Positions 1 through 13,200 of a stretch of 64,000 nt of DNA are shown piece after piece. The notes under the pieces were generated by a model. It did not search any database. It saw nothing but the letters and a program-made list of their open reading frames with translations, and was not told the origin of the DNA. Origin of the DNA: Lucifuga dentata (lineage: Eukaryota; Chordata; Actinopteri; Ophidiiformes; Bythitidae); the NCBI GenBank assembly GCA_014773175.1, contig VXCM01003564.1:26561-90560 (forward strand). Reading direction: 5' to 3'. Both the position numbers and the translations under genes were made by a program. The stretch's first letter is position 1. Every line of letters begins with the position of its first letter.

Positions 1-556
1 AACATAGCTACAGATTTAACGAAGGCAGCCAGATACAGGAAACACCAGGGAAGGCCTCTGATTGGTGCATTAGCCTACTGTTATTTCCACGCACAGTGAG
101 ACTTGACTTATTATCACATACACATCTAAACGTGCAGCAATGAGTGTTTACACATTTTTATCTGCTGATGCGTTCAGCCGGTTCCAAACTTTGGAACAAA
201 TGTCAGATTCAGAAATCAGTTGTCCACATTAATAATGGTAAAACGTGTGAATTAGACATTTCTCTGTGAAAGGAGTGTGTCGTAGTGATGTCATCAGTGT
301 GTGTAGCTAATCAATGCCGCGGTGTAATTAAGCAGCCGTCACTTCCCATCAATCACGTTTCCTTTAGTGTTATGGTGACCGTATTACCTCCATATGAATC
401 TATCTCACCTGCATGTCTTTGTTCAGTTTTTTTTTCCCTTTATTTCAGTCTGTAGCACATAGAAAACAAAATAAAATCAAATATGTGAATGTTCCCAACA
501 AACACACCTCCAAGTAGCAAACCGACAAATCAAAATAAGAAGCATCTCACCAGCGA
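1..556. other. HLCS intron sequence, nothing coding
   Basis: AT-rich with no exon-like segment on either strand. The last 130 bases (from the T-run at 427) may be the 3' tail of the minus-strand LINE that follows. Confidence 0.5.
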
Positions 557-1200
557 TTGAAAAGGTGTAGGCTGAAGCCAAAGCTTATTAAACCAACCCT
601 TCTCACATTTCAGCATTTATTAAGCATCATAAACATCATTAGCATACGCCTTATAGGCAATACTCCACATCATCTTATCAATAACATTTATATGTCCATA
701 TGTTTATATAACGTAAGGTGTCAGACCGGTATTTCTTTACACTTCTTCAATACATTAGATTTAAACCTTTTCTTAAATTTGATCATTGTTTTACAAGTTT
801 TTAAGTCATTTTCAAACTTATTCCATAAATTCACCCCTTTAACTGAAATGCATCTGTTTTTCAAATCTGTTCTTGCTTTGATTTTCTTAAACATGTGACT
901 TCCTTTGAGGTTGTAGCAACTCTCTCTCTCTTTCGAAAAATACTTTGTACATTCTTTGGTAATAAATAATTATGTGCTTTATACATTATCTGAGCAAATA
1001 GTCTACAAGGTCATTAAATTTCAGTATCTGTGATTTAACAAACAGAAGGTTTGATGGTTCTCGATAATTACTTCTGCTGATGGTTCTTATAGCTCTCTTT
1101 TGTAGCTTGAAAATTTGATGGGTATGAGTTTTTTTTTTCTTCTGTAATTTCCCCAAATTTCTGCACAATAATTGATGTATGGAACAATAATTGAAGTTTT
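557..1200 (-). mobile_element. Degenerate non-LTR retrotransposon 3' fragment
   Basis: Minus-strand peptide FKLQKRAIRTISRSNYREPS then LKFNDLVDY is the typical C-terminal motif of LINE reverse-transcriptase ORFs (LQKKAIR.I....Y..HT..LF...LKL.DL). Stops follow within 60 residues, so it is dead. Clade not assigned. Confidence 0.7.
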
Positions 1201-2032
1201 CATCTCCCTGCTGCCTTATGTGATATTAAATAGTTCTATCTGCTGTTATTATGACAATAGCTTCAGCATTTTCCCTTTTTATATACAACTTGGGTCATTT
1301 CTATTGGGGCATCATTTCATCACTTCCTGTTTAAGTCCATGCGGTGCAGCGATGATGCATCGTGCATCCACACATACAAGAAGTTAAATCTGATGTCGGC
1401 GACTCACAGCTTCTCACCCTCCTAAACGTCCGAAAAAACAGACGGACGCTGTTCTGACTGATGGCTCTCCTCTCTAGAAACACAGAGGAGGAAGGAGAGA
1501 ACTGTTCACACCTGTGCACTCCTGGCCAGTCACAGCAGAAAGCAGGTGTGATGTAAGAACACTGCTCTTCAGAAGGAAGATTTTCCTGTTCAGGCAGTAA
1601 GAATAAGTCTCTCTGTAAAACTTATAAAATCTTTTCTGAGAACATCTGGATCAAAGATGAGTTTCAGTCATTTTTAGCTGCGGAATAACTTACAGATTCT
1701 GTAATTCCTGATTTCATCTGCCCTCACTTTTGTTTCCTGGGGTCTTGATAAAAAGCACGGAGCTGCATGTTCAGGTCGATCACGTCTGAACAGAATGAAC
1801 AATAGACTTAATAGATTTATTCAGACGTGTAAATGTAATAATCAGAGTAAGACATGGGATTTCCTCTCATACTCTGATTACACAACACGTCATGTATGTT
1901 CAGAGAAACACAGGATCCTGTTAATCTGTTCATGCTGACGACTGACTCACATTATTACCTTCATCAGAGTTCAGACAAATAATCAGAATGAAGCGTTTAT
2001 GTAAACACACTAACTGACATGTTTCATTTACA
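1201..2032. other. HLCS intron sequence, no gene seen
   Basis: No splice-bounded open segment on either strand resembles HLCS catalytic exons. The part around 1786-1990 resembles 20990-21180 (shared TCTGATTACACAACA and nearby words), so it may be an old repeat. Confidence 0.4.
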
Positions 2033-2375
2033 ATCATTAGTGCAGTCTCCATTCAAAACGTGTCTGTTCAGAACGGGCTGGACTTTATGGTGTGTGCCGC
2101 AGCCTGCTATAGTTTAGTTCTGCACGTCCTCGTGAGCTAGCTTTGTTTGCTGTAAGGGTCAGGTTGAGACCATGCTACTGGATCGGAGCGTATCCTGCCG
2201 CATGGACTACTTTTTTTACCAGCACAGCTCAATTCTAGAACCACTCATCCAAACAACTTCACACATGACACTGCATGTCTTTGGGTCCTGAGCAATAAAC
2301 CTGCTGAATATCAGCTTCATTCATGCCAGGTTCTAGAGATGTTGGTGCCACAGACAGAGATTTCTGTCTTGTTAG
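2033..2375 (+). repeat. Dispersed repeat family R4, copy 1
   Basis: Begins TTAGTGCAGTCTCCATTCAA and includes CCTCGTGAGCTAGCTTTGTT and GGTTCTAGAGATGTTGGTGC. The same words recur at about 19000, 19600 and 50547. About 330 bp, no coding capacity; class not determined. Confidence 0.75.
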
Positions 2376-2649
2376 ATATGATATGATGATGATATGATGA
2401 CAAGATGCTGCAAACAGCTTTTCTGCTTCAGAAATGTTGAATTTACTTTAAAATGATCATTTCCAGCAAACAGCAACTCTTAATTTATTGCTGTTTAGAC
2501 AGTGACTTAAAAAAAAGCTAAATTCAATAAATACAGATTAACAGATTGACTCGTGTTTATGCAGCATATTACTTATGGGGGCTTTGTGAATCACCAAATG
2601 TCTCACTGTTCACCAGTATCAAATAAAAAAATGTGATTCTGTAAAATTT

Positions 2650-2834
2650 GTAAGATTTTTAAGGTGGGTGTATCACTTGAATATTTGATTTTGAAAGATT
2701 AAGAGATTTTGCAAAATATCAGGAAAGCTGAAATACAGTTTTATCCTTTGGGAAATGATTGTCAGTAACATTACATGTATGAAAAGTGAATATATTAGGC
2801 TCAAACGTGCAAAATGGATGGTATGGTCCTTTAA
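2650..2834 (-). mobile_element. TTAA-ended inverted-repeat family R1, truncated copy
   Basis: Only one end is present: GGGTGTATCACTTGAATATT through GGTCCTTTAA. Compare the full copy at 63379-63965. Confidence 0.75.
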
Positions 2835-2966
2835 CACGTCCAATGACATACAACATGTTCATTTTCTCTGCACTCAGGCTGCATCCTGAACTTTACTGCT
2901 CAGATTTATTTTCCACTGTGCAGAAAGTAAAAGCTGCTTCCTGCACAGCGGCATGTTGGCGCTCTG

Positions 2967-2980
2967 CCGCCACCTAGTGG
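2967..2980 (-). promoter_or_regulatory. CTCF-type motif inside an HLCS intron
   Basis: On the minus strand it reads CCACTAGGTGGCGG, a full match to the CTCF core. It is divergent with respect to the two plus-strand matches. Confidence 0.45.
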
Positions 2981-3228
2981 TCAGTCACAGTACATACAGA
3001 GTCAAACAAAGTGTTCAACCTCATAAAACAAAGAAATCAAATTTTACAAATTCCTGAAAAAAAGATGAAAAAAGATGAAAGAAAGCAAAAAATTAAATAA
3101 CACTGCAGAAACAACAGAAAATGAAGGCAAACAAAGTATTACTGTGTCTAAAAATGCTGAAACTTTTCATTAATTGATTAGCTGATCAAAATAGAAATAA
3201 CTAAAACTTACTTCTGCTGGAACACACA

Positions 3229-3350
3229 TTATGCTACATTACACTACATAACACTACACTACATTATATTACATTACACTACATTAATTACACTATAATA
3301 CATTATATTACACTCTACACTCTAATGCATTACACTACACTGCATAACAT
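3229..3350. repeat. Low-complexity ACTACATT tract
   Basis: Imperfect 5-10 bp units of ACTACATTAC/ATAACACTAC, about 120 bp. Confidence 0.8.
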
Positions 3351-4091
3351 AGATGACATTTTTCACTGTTTTAATCTGTCTGTGAGCTTTTTACTAACCA
3401 TCACAGCTGCAGGTGAACTTTTTTAGTCTGAGCAGCACTGACCTGCTGTCAATCACTGTGACAGCTGATCAAAGCAGGTCAGTATGTTCCCATGTTTTGA
3501 TTGGCCGTCAGCTCAGCGACCTGCTGCATCCGTTACTCAATACATTTACATACGTTTACATACGCTTACCATCCAAAACGCTTCCACATGTGCAGAAACA
3601 TGCAGAGTATCAGAGCTGCAGCTCATATAACAAACAACCTGCCACTCAGTCACATATGTGGAGCTCTCTCACACACACACAAATGCATGCACTCACATAG
3701 GCGCACAGACGCACAAACATGCACGCACTGCCAAAAATTCTGTGTATTTGTGATATTATAGTCAGTATTACAACTTTCCACTCAAAATATTTTTCTGAAA
3801 TGACTATAACTCTATTACAACTTTTTCTTGAATTTTTTCTAATAATTTTAATTAATTTATTCAGATTTTTTTTTTCTAATAATATTTTGACATTTTATTT
3901 TTTGAGAGTGGCTTTCTATGTTTTCCACACCAACATATAATAGGCTTTGAAAAACAACCAAGAAGCTGCTCAGACCTGAGCTACATGCTAAAGCAACACG
4001 CCTAGAGAACATGCATGTATGTAGAACGTGATCCTGACATGAAGAGGAAGCTGATAGGCACTGAGCTGGTGTTCTGACCTCATCTTTTTAC

Positions 4092-4271
4092 CTGAGCGGT
4101 GGCCAGCAGGTGTACTGGACTTGGAGCCGGACTCTGGTTGAGTTCACAGCTGAGGCCCAGAGAGGTGAGGATCTCCGTCAGGACTTCATATCGCCGCGCG
4201 TTACTGACCTTCAGCTCGCCGTAATGCTCTGACATTAAAGTGTGGCAGTCTGGAGACGTTTCCAGGTGCAC
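4092..4271 (-). CDS. hlcs: HLCS coding exon 5 (residues 498-557)
   Basis: Sixty codons from TGTCTGCAG|GTGCAC to GCTCAG|GTAAAA. VHLETSP, ARRYEVLTEILTSLGLSC and PVHLLATAQ match the segment just before the catalytic core of human HLCS. It is the last exon visible; no further HLCS exon was recognised in 1-4091. Confidence 0.95.
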
Positions 4272-7200
4272 CTGCAGACAGGTAACACGTGTAAAACAGG
4301 CTTCAAAGTTTAACTCCCCACCACCCCAAACCATCTTACAACTGTAAGAATATACACGTTGTAAGAACGAATACAAATTAAAGCAGTCAGAGCTTCTACT
4401 TAGTCTTGAAGATTTTCACTGCAATCGGCCAAATTGAAAGAATGCTTTCAAATTTGACCAAAAACTGTCGGTTTTGCATAAAATAGTCAACATTAAGCCT
4501 CCACTGTTAAGGTCACAGTATGTTTCCCCTGACATGCCTATTAGGGAGTCAGAGGGTGGATGAAACTCCCTTTCCAGTTCAGAGGATAGATATGTGTAAC
4601 CTTCTGCCAGACACGCCCACTTCACACAGCGACTGGTCAGGTGTGCTGAGGTGTGAGAGTCTGGGGGCTTTAAATTTCTGTCTCAAACTCTTTTTTTCTC
4701 TCTCGGTCAGTGTGTCCACAGAGAGGAGTGAAAGTGAAACTTTAACCGTTATCCCCGTTTTTACACAGAATTGCTGTTAATAACCCTCCCCTCTCTTAAA
4801 GTCAAACTAAGTTAGATTGGCATGTGTGTGCACTACTGAATGTATAGTAATAATGATCTTATAAGTCTGACATTTGTTCCCATGATTAAGAGGACATTGT
4901 GAGCAAGCAATAACAGATTTTAACAGGTCAAAGATAAGCACAGTTAATAGCATATTTCTCTAGGTTTATACAGCAAACATTATAACATCCACTTTTAATA
5001 AGCAATATTAGAAATGGGAAAATCTATTTAAGAGTGATTCACACCTTTATCTTTATATCAGTTCTTCCATCAGGTGAGGGAACGTGTGCAGTGCTATGAG
5101 AGGAGCAGGAAGGAGAAGCTCTGAGAAACTAACGCAGCTCAAAGCTTCATAAAATTGTGAAATGATATAAGACAACGTGTTATGTCTCATTAATAAGCAG
5201 GCCTGTGTTTCCTGTTGTTTCTTCTAGCCTGTAGGTGGAGTTGAGGCTCATCAGGGAGAATGATGTTCACCTCTGACAGTTGGCCTATCACACACTACCT
5301 TTGGCCTTTCTGCCCATATCCTCTTTAGTTCAGTGTCCTTTCTTTTCCTGTTTGACTTGGAGACATGATGTCAGTTCCCCTCACAGCACCGCTCCACGCT
5401 TCCTTCCTGCACACCACTAAAGTCACATGATCATCTCAGTGTCACATCTTTACCTGACACAGGACAGCTTCTCCACCGTCCTCTCCGTGGGTTACCCTGA
5501 CAATGACCATATCCCTTTCCTGTCCAAAACTGTCACCTTTCAACTCCCCCCACAACTCCACTTCCCCTCCTCCTCGAGTGTCCCTGATGAAGATTCTCCC
5601 GTTAGCCAACACGCTCAGCTCTGTGTCCGTGCTGTCCTCTCTGGTGAAAGTTAAAGTGCTGATTTGCCCTCGTCTCCTCTCCCTGACCTCCAGAGAAAGC
5701 CCTGCGGGGCACAGGCAGGAAGATAACCCCAGGACTCTGCCTCCCTGGCTCAGGTAGGTGAGGAAGCAAGTCTGAAGCTGGGGGGTCAGGGTTTGTTCCT
5801 CTGCTAGCACCAGGAGCCTGGTGTTGTCCAGCCAAGGCTCGCTCAGAGCCTGCTGCGGGTTCAGGGGGTACACCACATACTTCTCCATGTTGATGCACTC
5901 AGTTAAAAGCTGACGGATCACCTGGAAACGCTCCTGGCAGCCACCTGTGTAGACCAGAACATTTGGTGGTTTGCTGTCAGAGCCAAATCCACCAGAAAAG
6001 CCTTTGGCATCATACTCGAGTTCATCCAGAGTCTCATCTCCACTCTCCAGGCCTCCTGAAGCATCATCAGGGAGGTCGGGAATGTTCTCAACTGAGGCGT
6101 ATTTGACGGAGAGAATGGTGCTGTTCTCCAGCTCCAAGCATTCATGGCAGCTGGACAGATGGAGGTGATGGCCGTGGCCTTCCATGTGGTGATGGCTACC
6201 CAGCGAGCTTTCCTCCGGCTCTGAGCCCAGCACCTGGCTGCTGCAGAGAGGATCTGAACCTCGCCGCTCCTCTAACCTCCTCTTGACGTGCGGGGCGAGG
6301 AGAAGGCTGCCTTTACGCTCGGCGGGCTCACACAGAGCTCTGTCGGGCTTCGTGCACTGCTTCTCCAACAGCTGCTTCAGAGTGGATTCCTGCAGGAGGA
6401 CAGCTGAGGAACAATTGATAAAGTCATTTCACGTGCTGATGATTCATGGATAAAAACACACCATTACATAACAAGTGCTGAATAAACGTGAAGTGTAAAT
6501 CACAGGTATACAGCAGGTAAACCATGTCAATCCGAGATGCTGATCACAGCTTAGACCAACCAATCACTGATGACTTTAAGTAATTTGCTATTGCTAACAC
6601 AGCATCCAATTAAAAACTCTGACACAGCGTGAAGATATATAACAGAAAAGGGTTTCTGTAATATTGTCAAGCATTGTCAGTAAGCATTAGCATAATACAA
6701 CAAATATGAAAAATGAGCAAATTTGTCATGAAAATTTAAAAAACGATGATGGCGCAGAGCGACCTCCAACAATCAATCAATGCTGAAGATGATGAAGATT
6801 CAGCAGCTTTGAACAGAGAAACAAAGAAAAGAACAGAGAGAAGCAACCATACCCACTTCTCCTGGTTATTATCTAACGCTACAAAAAAACAACATATAAC
6901 AGGTTTTATCTGTCATACCACTGATGTTCTTAAAATTTACATGTGATCCATACTGTTTTCATCAGTAAGAAATAATGTGATTCATCCTTGTTTAAAGGAC
7001 CATACCATCCATTTTACATATTTGAGCCTAATACATTCAATTTTCATACATGTTATGTTACTGACAATCATTTCCCAAAGCATACTACTGGAACGGTGAA
7101 TTAAAAATGTTTTTCCTACCTTCCAGACCTCCATTGGTTTCAGTTCATTCTGCTATTAAAATCAACTTGTTGATACTGTAAACGTTCTTGGGATAGGTAA

Positions 7201-10200
7201 TCCATCATCACCAACAAGACGTGTATTCAGGTTTTTTTAGAAGTTATGTAATTTTAGTGTTTAAGCTCAATAAAAAGCGTGGAGTGAATGTATGCCTCCA
7301 CCGGGGAATATAGTCCCAAAAGAAGACCTGCGTTTATGGAAAAATTTAAAGGACCGTGACTTCATAAGGCTGTGTAACTATTAGCAGGAGAAACATGGAT
7401 TTTTAAGGTGGGTGTATCACTTGAATATTTGATTTTGAAAGATTAAGAGATTTAGCAAAATATCAGGAAAGCTGAAATACGGTTTTATCCTTTGAGAAAT
7501 GATTGTCAGTAACGTAACGTATGAAAATTAAATATATTAGGTTCAAACATGCAAAATGGTCAGTATGGTCCTTTAACAGACACTTTTATAAAGTGATAAA
7601 CATGGAGTCAAAAAACTGATAAATAAGCAAATAATCAGATAAAGTTTATTCATACTATGTTTATGGATTGTGTGATGTGTATTGAACTATGAAACAGAGA
7701 TGAAGCTGTTAAAGCCTTCCGTGTTGTGGAACGTGAACAGCGTGTCATCCATGAAGCCCTGCGAGGAAACATACGGATTATCTTAGAAGGCGTAAGTCCT
7801 TCGTCCAGCTGAAGGCGATCTTCCATAAAGGCCACTCCCAGCCGACTGAAGTTATCCACGCTGGCCTGAGCCACCGCCCGGAACGGTTGCCCGGGGCTAC
7901 GAGCCACAGGAACACAGAAGTCAGACCACTTCAGCACCTGAACACAACAAGGACTGCCGGTTAGAAACCGAGCTGAACCGGTAACGGTTCATCCTCTGAG
8001 GCACATCAACAAACTCACAATGTTTACTGCAAACCAACGTTTCTGGTGTAGGACAGCAAAACGTGTCCTGACAGAAAAACTCCATCATGCTGCTACAAAC
8101 TCACATTTATAAAGTGCATTATTAGGATCAGGCTGATGAATCTGAGCTGGTTTGAGGTTTCAGACCTGTGGGTCATGCTGTGCTCCTCTGTACTCAGAAA
8201 AACCCACCAACAACATGGCAGCGCACGCAGCAAACAGTTATCTTGTAGTTTTTGACATGCTGCACAGACTTGACATGCAAATATGAACTTGTGTTTGCTT
8301 GAGCAGAAGCACTGGAATGCATTAGATCGCAACTTGGGAGATTCGACTTGGAAATTTCCAAGTTCCAAGTACAATGAATTGCAGCATAAGTTCTGTGAGC
8401 TGCGTTTACACAGCGCCCCCTACAGCCAGAAACGCCTTCATACAGGTGGAACACATGAATAAACTGACATGAAGCACCTTCACTGGTGTTTCATCTTTTA
8501 ACTCGGTGACTTGAAATCACTCACACACACACACACACACACACATCAGTTTTTTCACTGATTGGTTGATTTTATTTCCATGAAAAACTTGTAGAGACTC
8601 TGCAAATGGATTTGTTATTATTAACTATATTAACGTGTTCTCTGACACTTCCTGTCCCCAGTTTCTGTCTCTCAGACTCTCAGGTTTGAGTTTAGTGGAG
8701 CCGTGTTGTTCCGTTAACTCCAAAAACTGATAAAGGAATAAGCTCATCCACCGTAACATACAACTCAATGAACATGAGAGAAAGAAACATGTCAATGCAG
8801 CAGGTAAACGTTCCAAAATCTAAACTCTGTAAATCCTGACATCTATTGGTGAAATGCAGGTACAGCACCTGACAGCTCAGTGCTTTTCCACCAACACAGA
8901 ACAGGTTCTGACCGTTTGGAACCGTTCACAGCATTCTGACCAAAAATTAAATCAGTCTGGAGCCAAAAAAGTTGTTTCTTGTTTGAAAATAACATGACCT
9001 GAAGCGTGAATCATAAGTGGGCGTGTCTTATTCTACAGAGCCATGAAAAAGTATCTGCTCCTTCCTGATTCTTCTATTTTTTTGTATTCTTCACTTAATT
9101 GTGTCACATCTTCAACCAAGATTTAACCTAATACAGCCAGTCTGAGTAAACACAAAATACAGTTTTTAAATGATAATTTTCTTTATTGAAGGAAAAAATC
9201 TCTCCAACATCTATATCACCATGTGAAAAAGTAATAACCCCCTAAACGTAATAACTGGTCGTTCTGCATTTAGCAGCAACAACAGCAACAAACTCTTCTG
9301 ATAACTGGAGATAAAATCTTTCTTATCATGTGCAGGAATTTTGTTCCACTGCCTATATCAGCAAGCTTCTACGGCCTTATGCCACGAGTAGGTTTCTCAG
9401 GTCCAGGACTTCCAATTCCTCATTCTAGACTCCAGACTAAAGAAAACCGTGCTTTTGAAGTGGCTCCTAAACTGTGGAACTCCCTGCCTTTGGACTTAAG
9501 AGAAAGACACTTGTGGACATTTTCAAAAAGAAGCTAAAGACTCATCTTTTTAAGCTTTCTTTTGCCTAAGATTACTGTGTACTCACTCTTGGATTGTTTA
9601 GTGTATGGTGTGTTTTATGAATCATGTCCTGACAACATGTAAATAAGAAAATACTGTAGGAACACCTCTTTAAGCTACATGATAAAAGATGCTGCTAACA
9701 TACGTGTATGAATGAGGGAACGTGGCTGGGTGAGGATACATGTGTTTTATGAATTAACCTCATGGTTTTGATGAGTGATGCTTTGCTGTCAGCTGATGTG
9801 TGATGCGTACTTTCTTATTGGACGTGTGAGGAGAGCGGCAGCCTCCGCTCTGTCCTGCAGCTTCTATGATGAATGAAATATTTTCTACTCGTGGACCACA
9901 GACCGGAGACGACCCCAACAACACGGTCCATTTGCTGAGGTCATCACACGCCTGGGAACAGACAGGAAACAGTCACTGCAAACACTGTTAGATAGTCATT
10001 AGTACTTAGACACGATTCATCAAGTCACAACACGGAACTCAGTCATGTTAATGTTCCATGACTATGAGGTTAAGGCTAAGCGTGACCATGAGGTTAAGCA
10101 GGCTAAGCGTGTACCAACATGAGGTTAAGCAGGCTAAGCATGACTATGAGGTTAAACAGGCTAAGCATGTACCATCATGAGGTTAAGCAAGGTAAGTGTG

Positions 10201-13200
10201 TACCACCATGAGGTTAAGTAGGTTAACATGTAGTACCATGTGATTAAGCAGGCTAAACATGTAGCACCATTAGATTAATTAGGCTAAGCCTGTACCACCA
10301 TGAGGTTAAGCAGGCTAAGCATGATGTTAAGCAGGCTAAGCATGTGGTTCAGCAGGCTAAGCGTGTAGCACCATGAGGTTAAGCAGGCTAAGCATGAGGT
10401 TAAGCAGGCTAAGTGTGTATCATCATGAAGTTAAACAGGCTAAGTGTGTACCATCATGAGGTTAAAGCAGGTTACACCATGATGTTAAGCAGGCTAAGCG
10501 TGTAGCACCATGATGTTAAGCAGGCTAAGCGTGTAGCACCATGATGTTAAGCAGGCTGAGTGTATCCTGTGGAGGTTCTGATCATTTTTAACGGCCAGGT
10601 CTGCACTATTTTTATCTCATGCTCAGCCAGCGTGTGAAGAAGGAGCTTTACACTTGATTGCAGCACCACTGCAGCATGAGGTGGACGTGTCAGCATTATC
10701 AGACGTGAGTATATTATGTTTGCTTTCTTTCATGCCATACAGCCTCATGATGGGGCGGTCTGCGTTGGAAACGACTTTTCCAGCAAAATCACCAAACAAA
10801 CACTGCAGAAAATGAGCCATGCATTTAGAATCTACCTGAAGAGGTGGAGTTTATTCTGTCAGTCACATGCTGATATAGAGCACTGATGCTGGTGGTTTGA
10901 AGTAGCTTTGCTAGATCACAAAATCTGTGGTTTTACTTTAATGAGCCAATCACTGACGCTTCCTAAAACTTCCTCCATGTTCTCTTTACTATCAACAATC
11001 TCGACCAGCGTCACAAATGTGGAGCAGAAAGCTGCGTGTCCTGTACTGTACAGGTGGAACATGTGGCTATTTACTTCCACACGCCCCGCACACACATTCC
11101 ACACACACTCCACACACACTCCACATGACAACAATGGCGTGAACAGGAAATAAGGCTATGAGAGCATGGGGCATGGGGAGCTGGGCATTCCGAAATGAAG
11201 GAAGAGAAAGAAAACACTGAGCAGTAAGTTTTTCAGCTGCCTTCAGGAACAGCAAAGCAAACCAATGACTAATTTACACCGTAAAAAGCAGAAATACAGT
11301 CAACAAAGCTGTGAACAACACAGGTTTCAAACAGCTAAAAAGGATTTTCCAACGTTTTATGATGGTCAATTCATTCAACAGCTCTGTTACACCAAGACCA
11401 TCAAACTCCACAGGGTATCTTTAATTCAGAGTCAAACCCTAAAAGCCAGACTCATATTTTTTTTTTTCAAAATTCTGTCATATACGTAACTTTTCAGACT
11501 GCTGCAGAGAAACTTCTTCAAAGTTAAATGATGAGCACAAAGTCTGTGTGTACCTACCTTGGATTTCCTACTCTGAAACAAAAATTGCAAAATGAGAAAC
11601 GGGGCACGTCTTTGTCAACAAAATACAACTTTGTATTGTATTTGTCTGAGTATTTTTCCAAAGCCAGTTAAATGCAAACGCCCAATCTCCATCAGTACAA
11701 AATGCAAAATCAGGAGTGTTTTCAAAAACCCTTTTAAAAAGTGAGGAGGGTTATAGTTTCTCTCTCGGGCTCTCTTTTTTCTTTCCATCAACGAAACAGG
11801 AAATAGGTCACGTAACCACCTACAATAATCAACAACTTGCTTGACTTTTTTTGTGCTTCATTTCTTGGCAAAAGTATAAAAGTGTAAAAAAATGGAATGG
11901 AGTAAAAATAGAGAAATTGGAGTCATATTTCTGCAGAAAGACAGCCAGAGAGAGAGAGAGAGCGAGAGAGAGAACGCAAATGAAACATGAAAAAAAGATA
12001 TGACATGGAGTAATTAGAGGTCATGCTGCTGAGTGAATGAGATGTTAGTTTGTGCTTGTCTGGGCCACAGGCAGAAACTTTTGTGACTGAACCGTTCACT
12101 GTTTTTAGTTCAGGATAATATTTTCTTTTTCTACAGAAAGATCCTGCTTTCATACAAAGTGTCCCAAAAGCTTTCCACCAGGTGTGTCCTATCTAAAGGT
12201 GCTGGTGAAAGCTGCAGCACAGATCTGTCTCGTTTCATCACATACAGAGCAGTAAGCTGACCGCATGCGTCATGCATTACGCTGTGCTGAAACAGCAAGC
12301 CAAAGACCAAATCCAGCAGCCATACGGCACAAAAATGCCAATAATCTTCTTACACACTAATATGCAGAACCACATAGACCAAGTCTGACGAGTCAGTTAC
12401 AGGGATTTACAAATGATTTAACCAATAACATGTGATATCCTTGACATGTGGCACCTGGAGGGCGGAACTCTACGGGAATGTCAACCAACCACGTAAATGA
12501 AGGAGAGCTCTTCACGTGGGTTCTACTGACATGTCCTGTAAGCCTGCACCAGCCATGAAAACTGTGTGTCTGTGTGTGCATGTGTGTTTCCTAACCTGCA
12601 GATAAGATGAATCATTGCAGGTGAAGACGAGGCTGCATCTTTCCTGTATTCATTTTTAATATAATGTAGTGTAATTATGTAGTAGGTAGCCATCTCAGCA
12701 TCTTGGCATGGGACTACGGATGAAAATATCAACCTTGGCTATATCTGGCATATTTACATTATGATTGTTTATCAATGTGCATTGTCCCAGTGTAAATAAA
12801 TAAATTACAAATTACAAAATAATGTAGTGTAATGTAATATAGTGTAGTATAATGGTGTAATCTAAGTAGTGTAGTATAATGTAGGCTAATGTAGACTAAT
12901 GTAGTGTAATGTAATGTAGTTTAATGTAATGTAGGCTAATGTAGTGTAGGGTAATGTAGGCTAATGTAGGTTAATGTAGGCTAATGTAGTGTAGTGTAAT
13001 ATAGGCTAATGTAGGGTAATGTAGTGTAGTGTAATATAGGCTAATGTAGGGTAATGTAGGCTAATGTAGTGTAGTGTAATATACGCTAATGTAGTGTAAT
13101 ATAGGGTAATGTAGGCTAATGTAGGTTAATGTAGTGTAGTGTAATATAGGCTAATGTAGTATAGTGTAATATAGGCTAATGTAGTATAGTGTAATATAGG

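Noticed and set aside
1..4091. Search for the HLCS catalytic exons (GRGGNVW-type motif)
   Set aside because: No minus-strand segment encodes the biotin-ligase core; these exons must lie outside the window.
10623..10820. 65-codon minus-strand frame (MAHFLQCLFGDFAGKVV) as an HLCS exon
   Set aside because: HLCS exons 1 and 2 already join in frame without it and no matching acceptor/donor pair was found.
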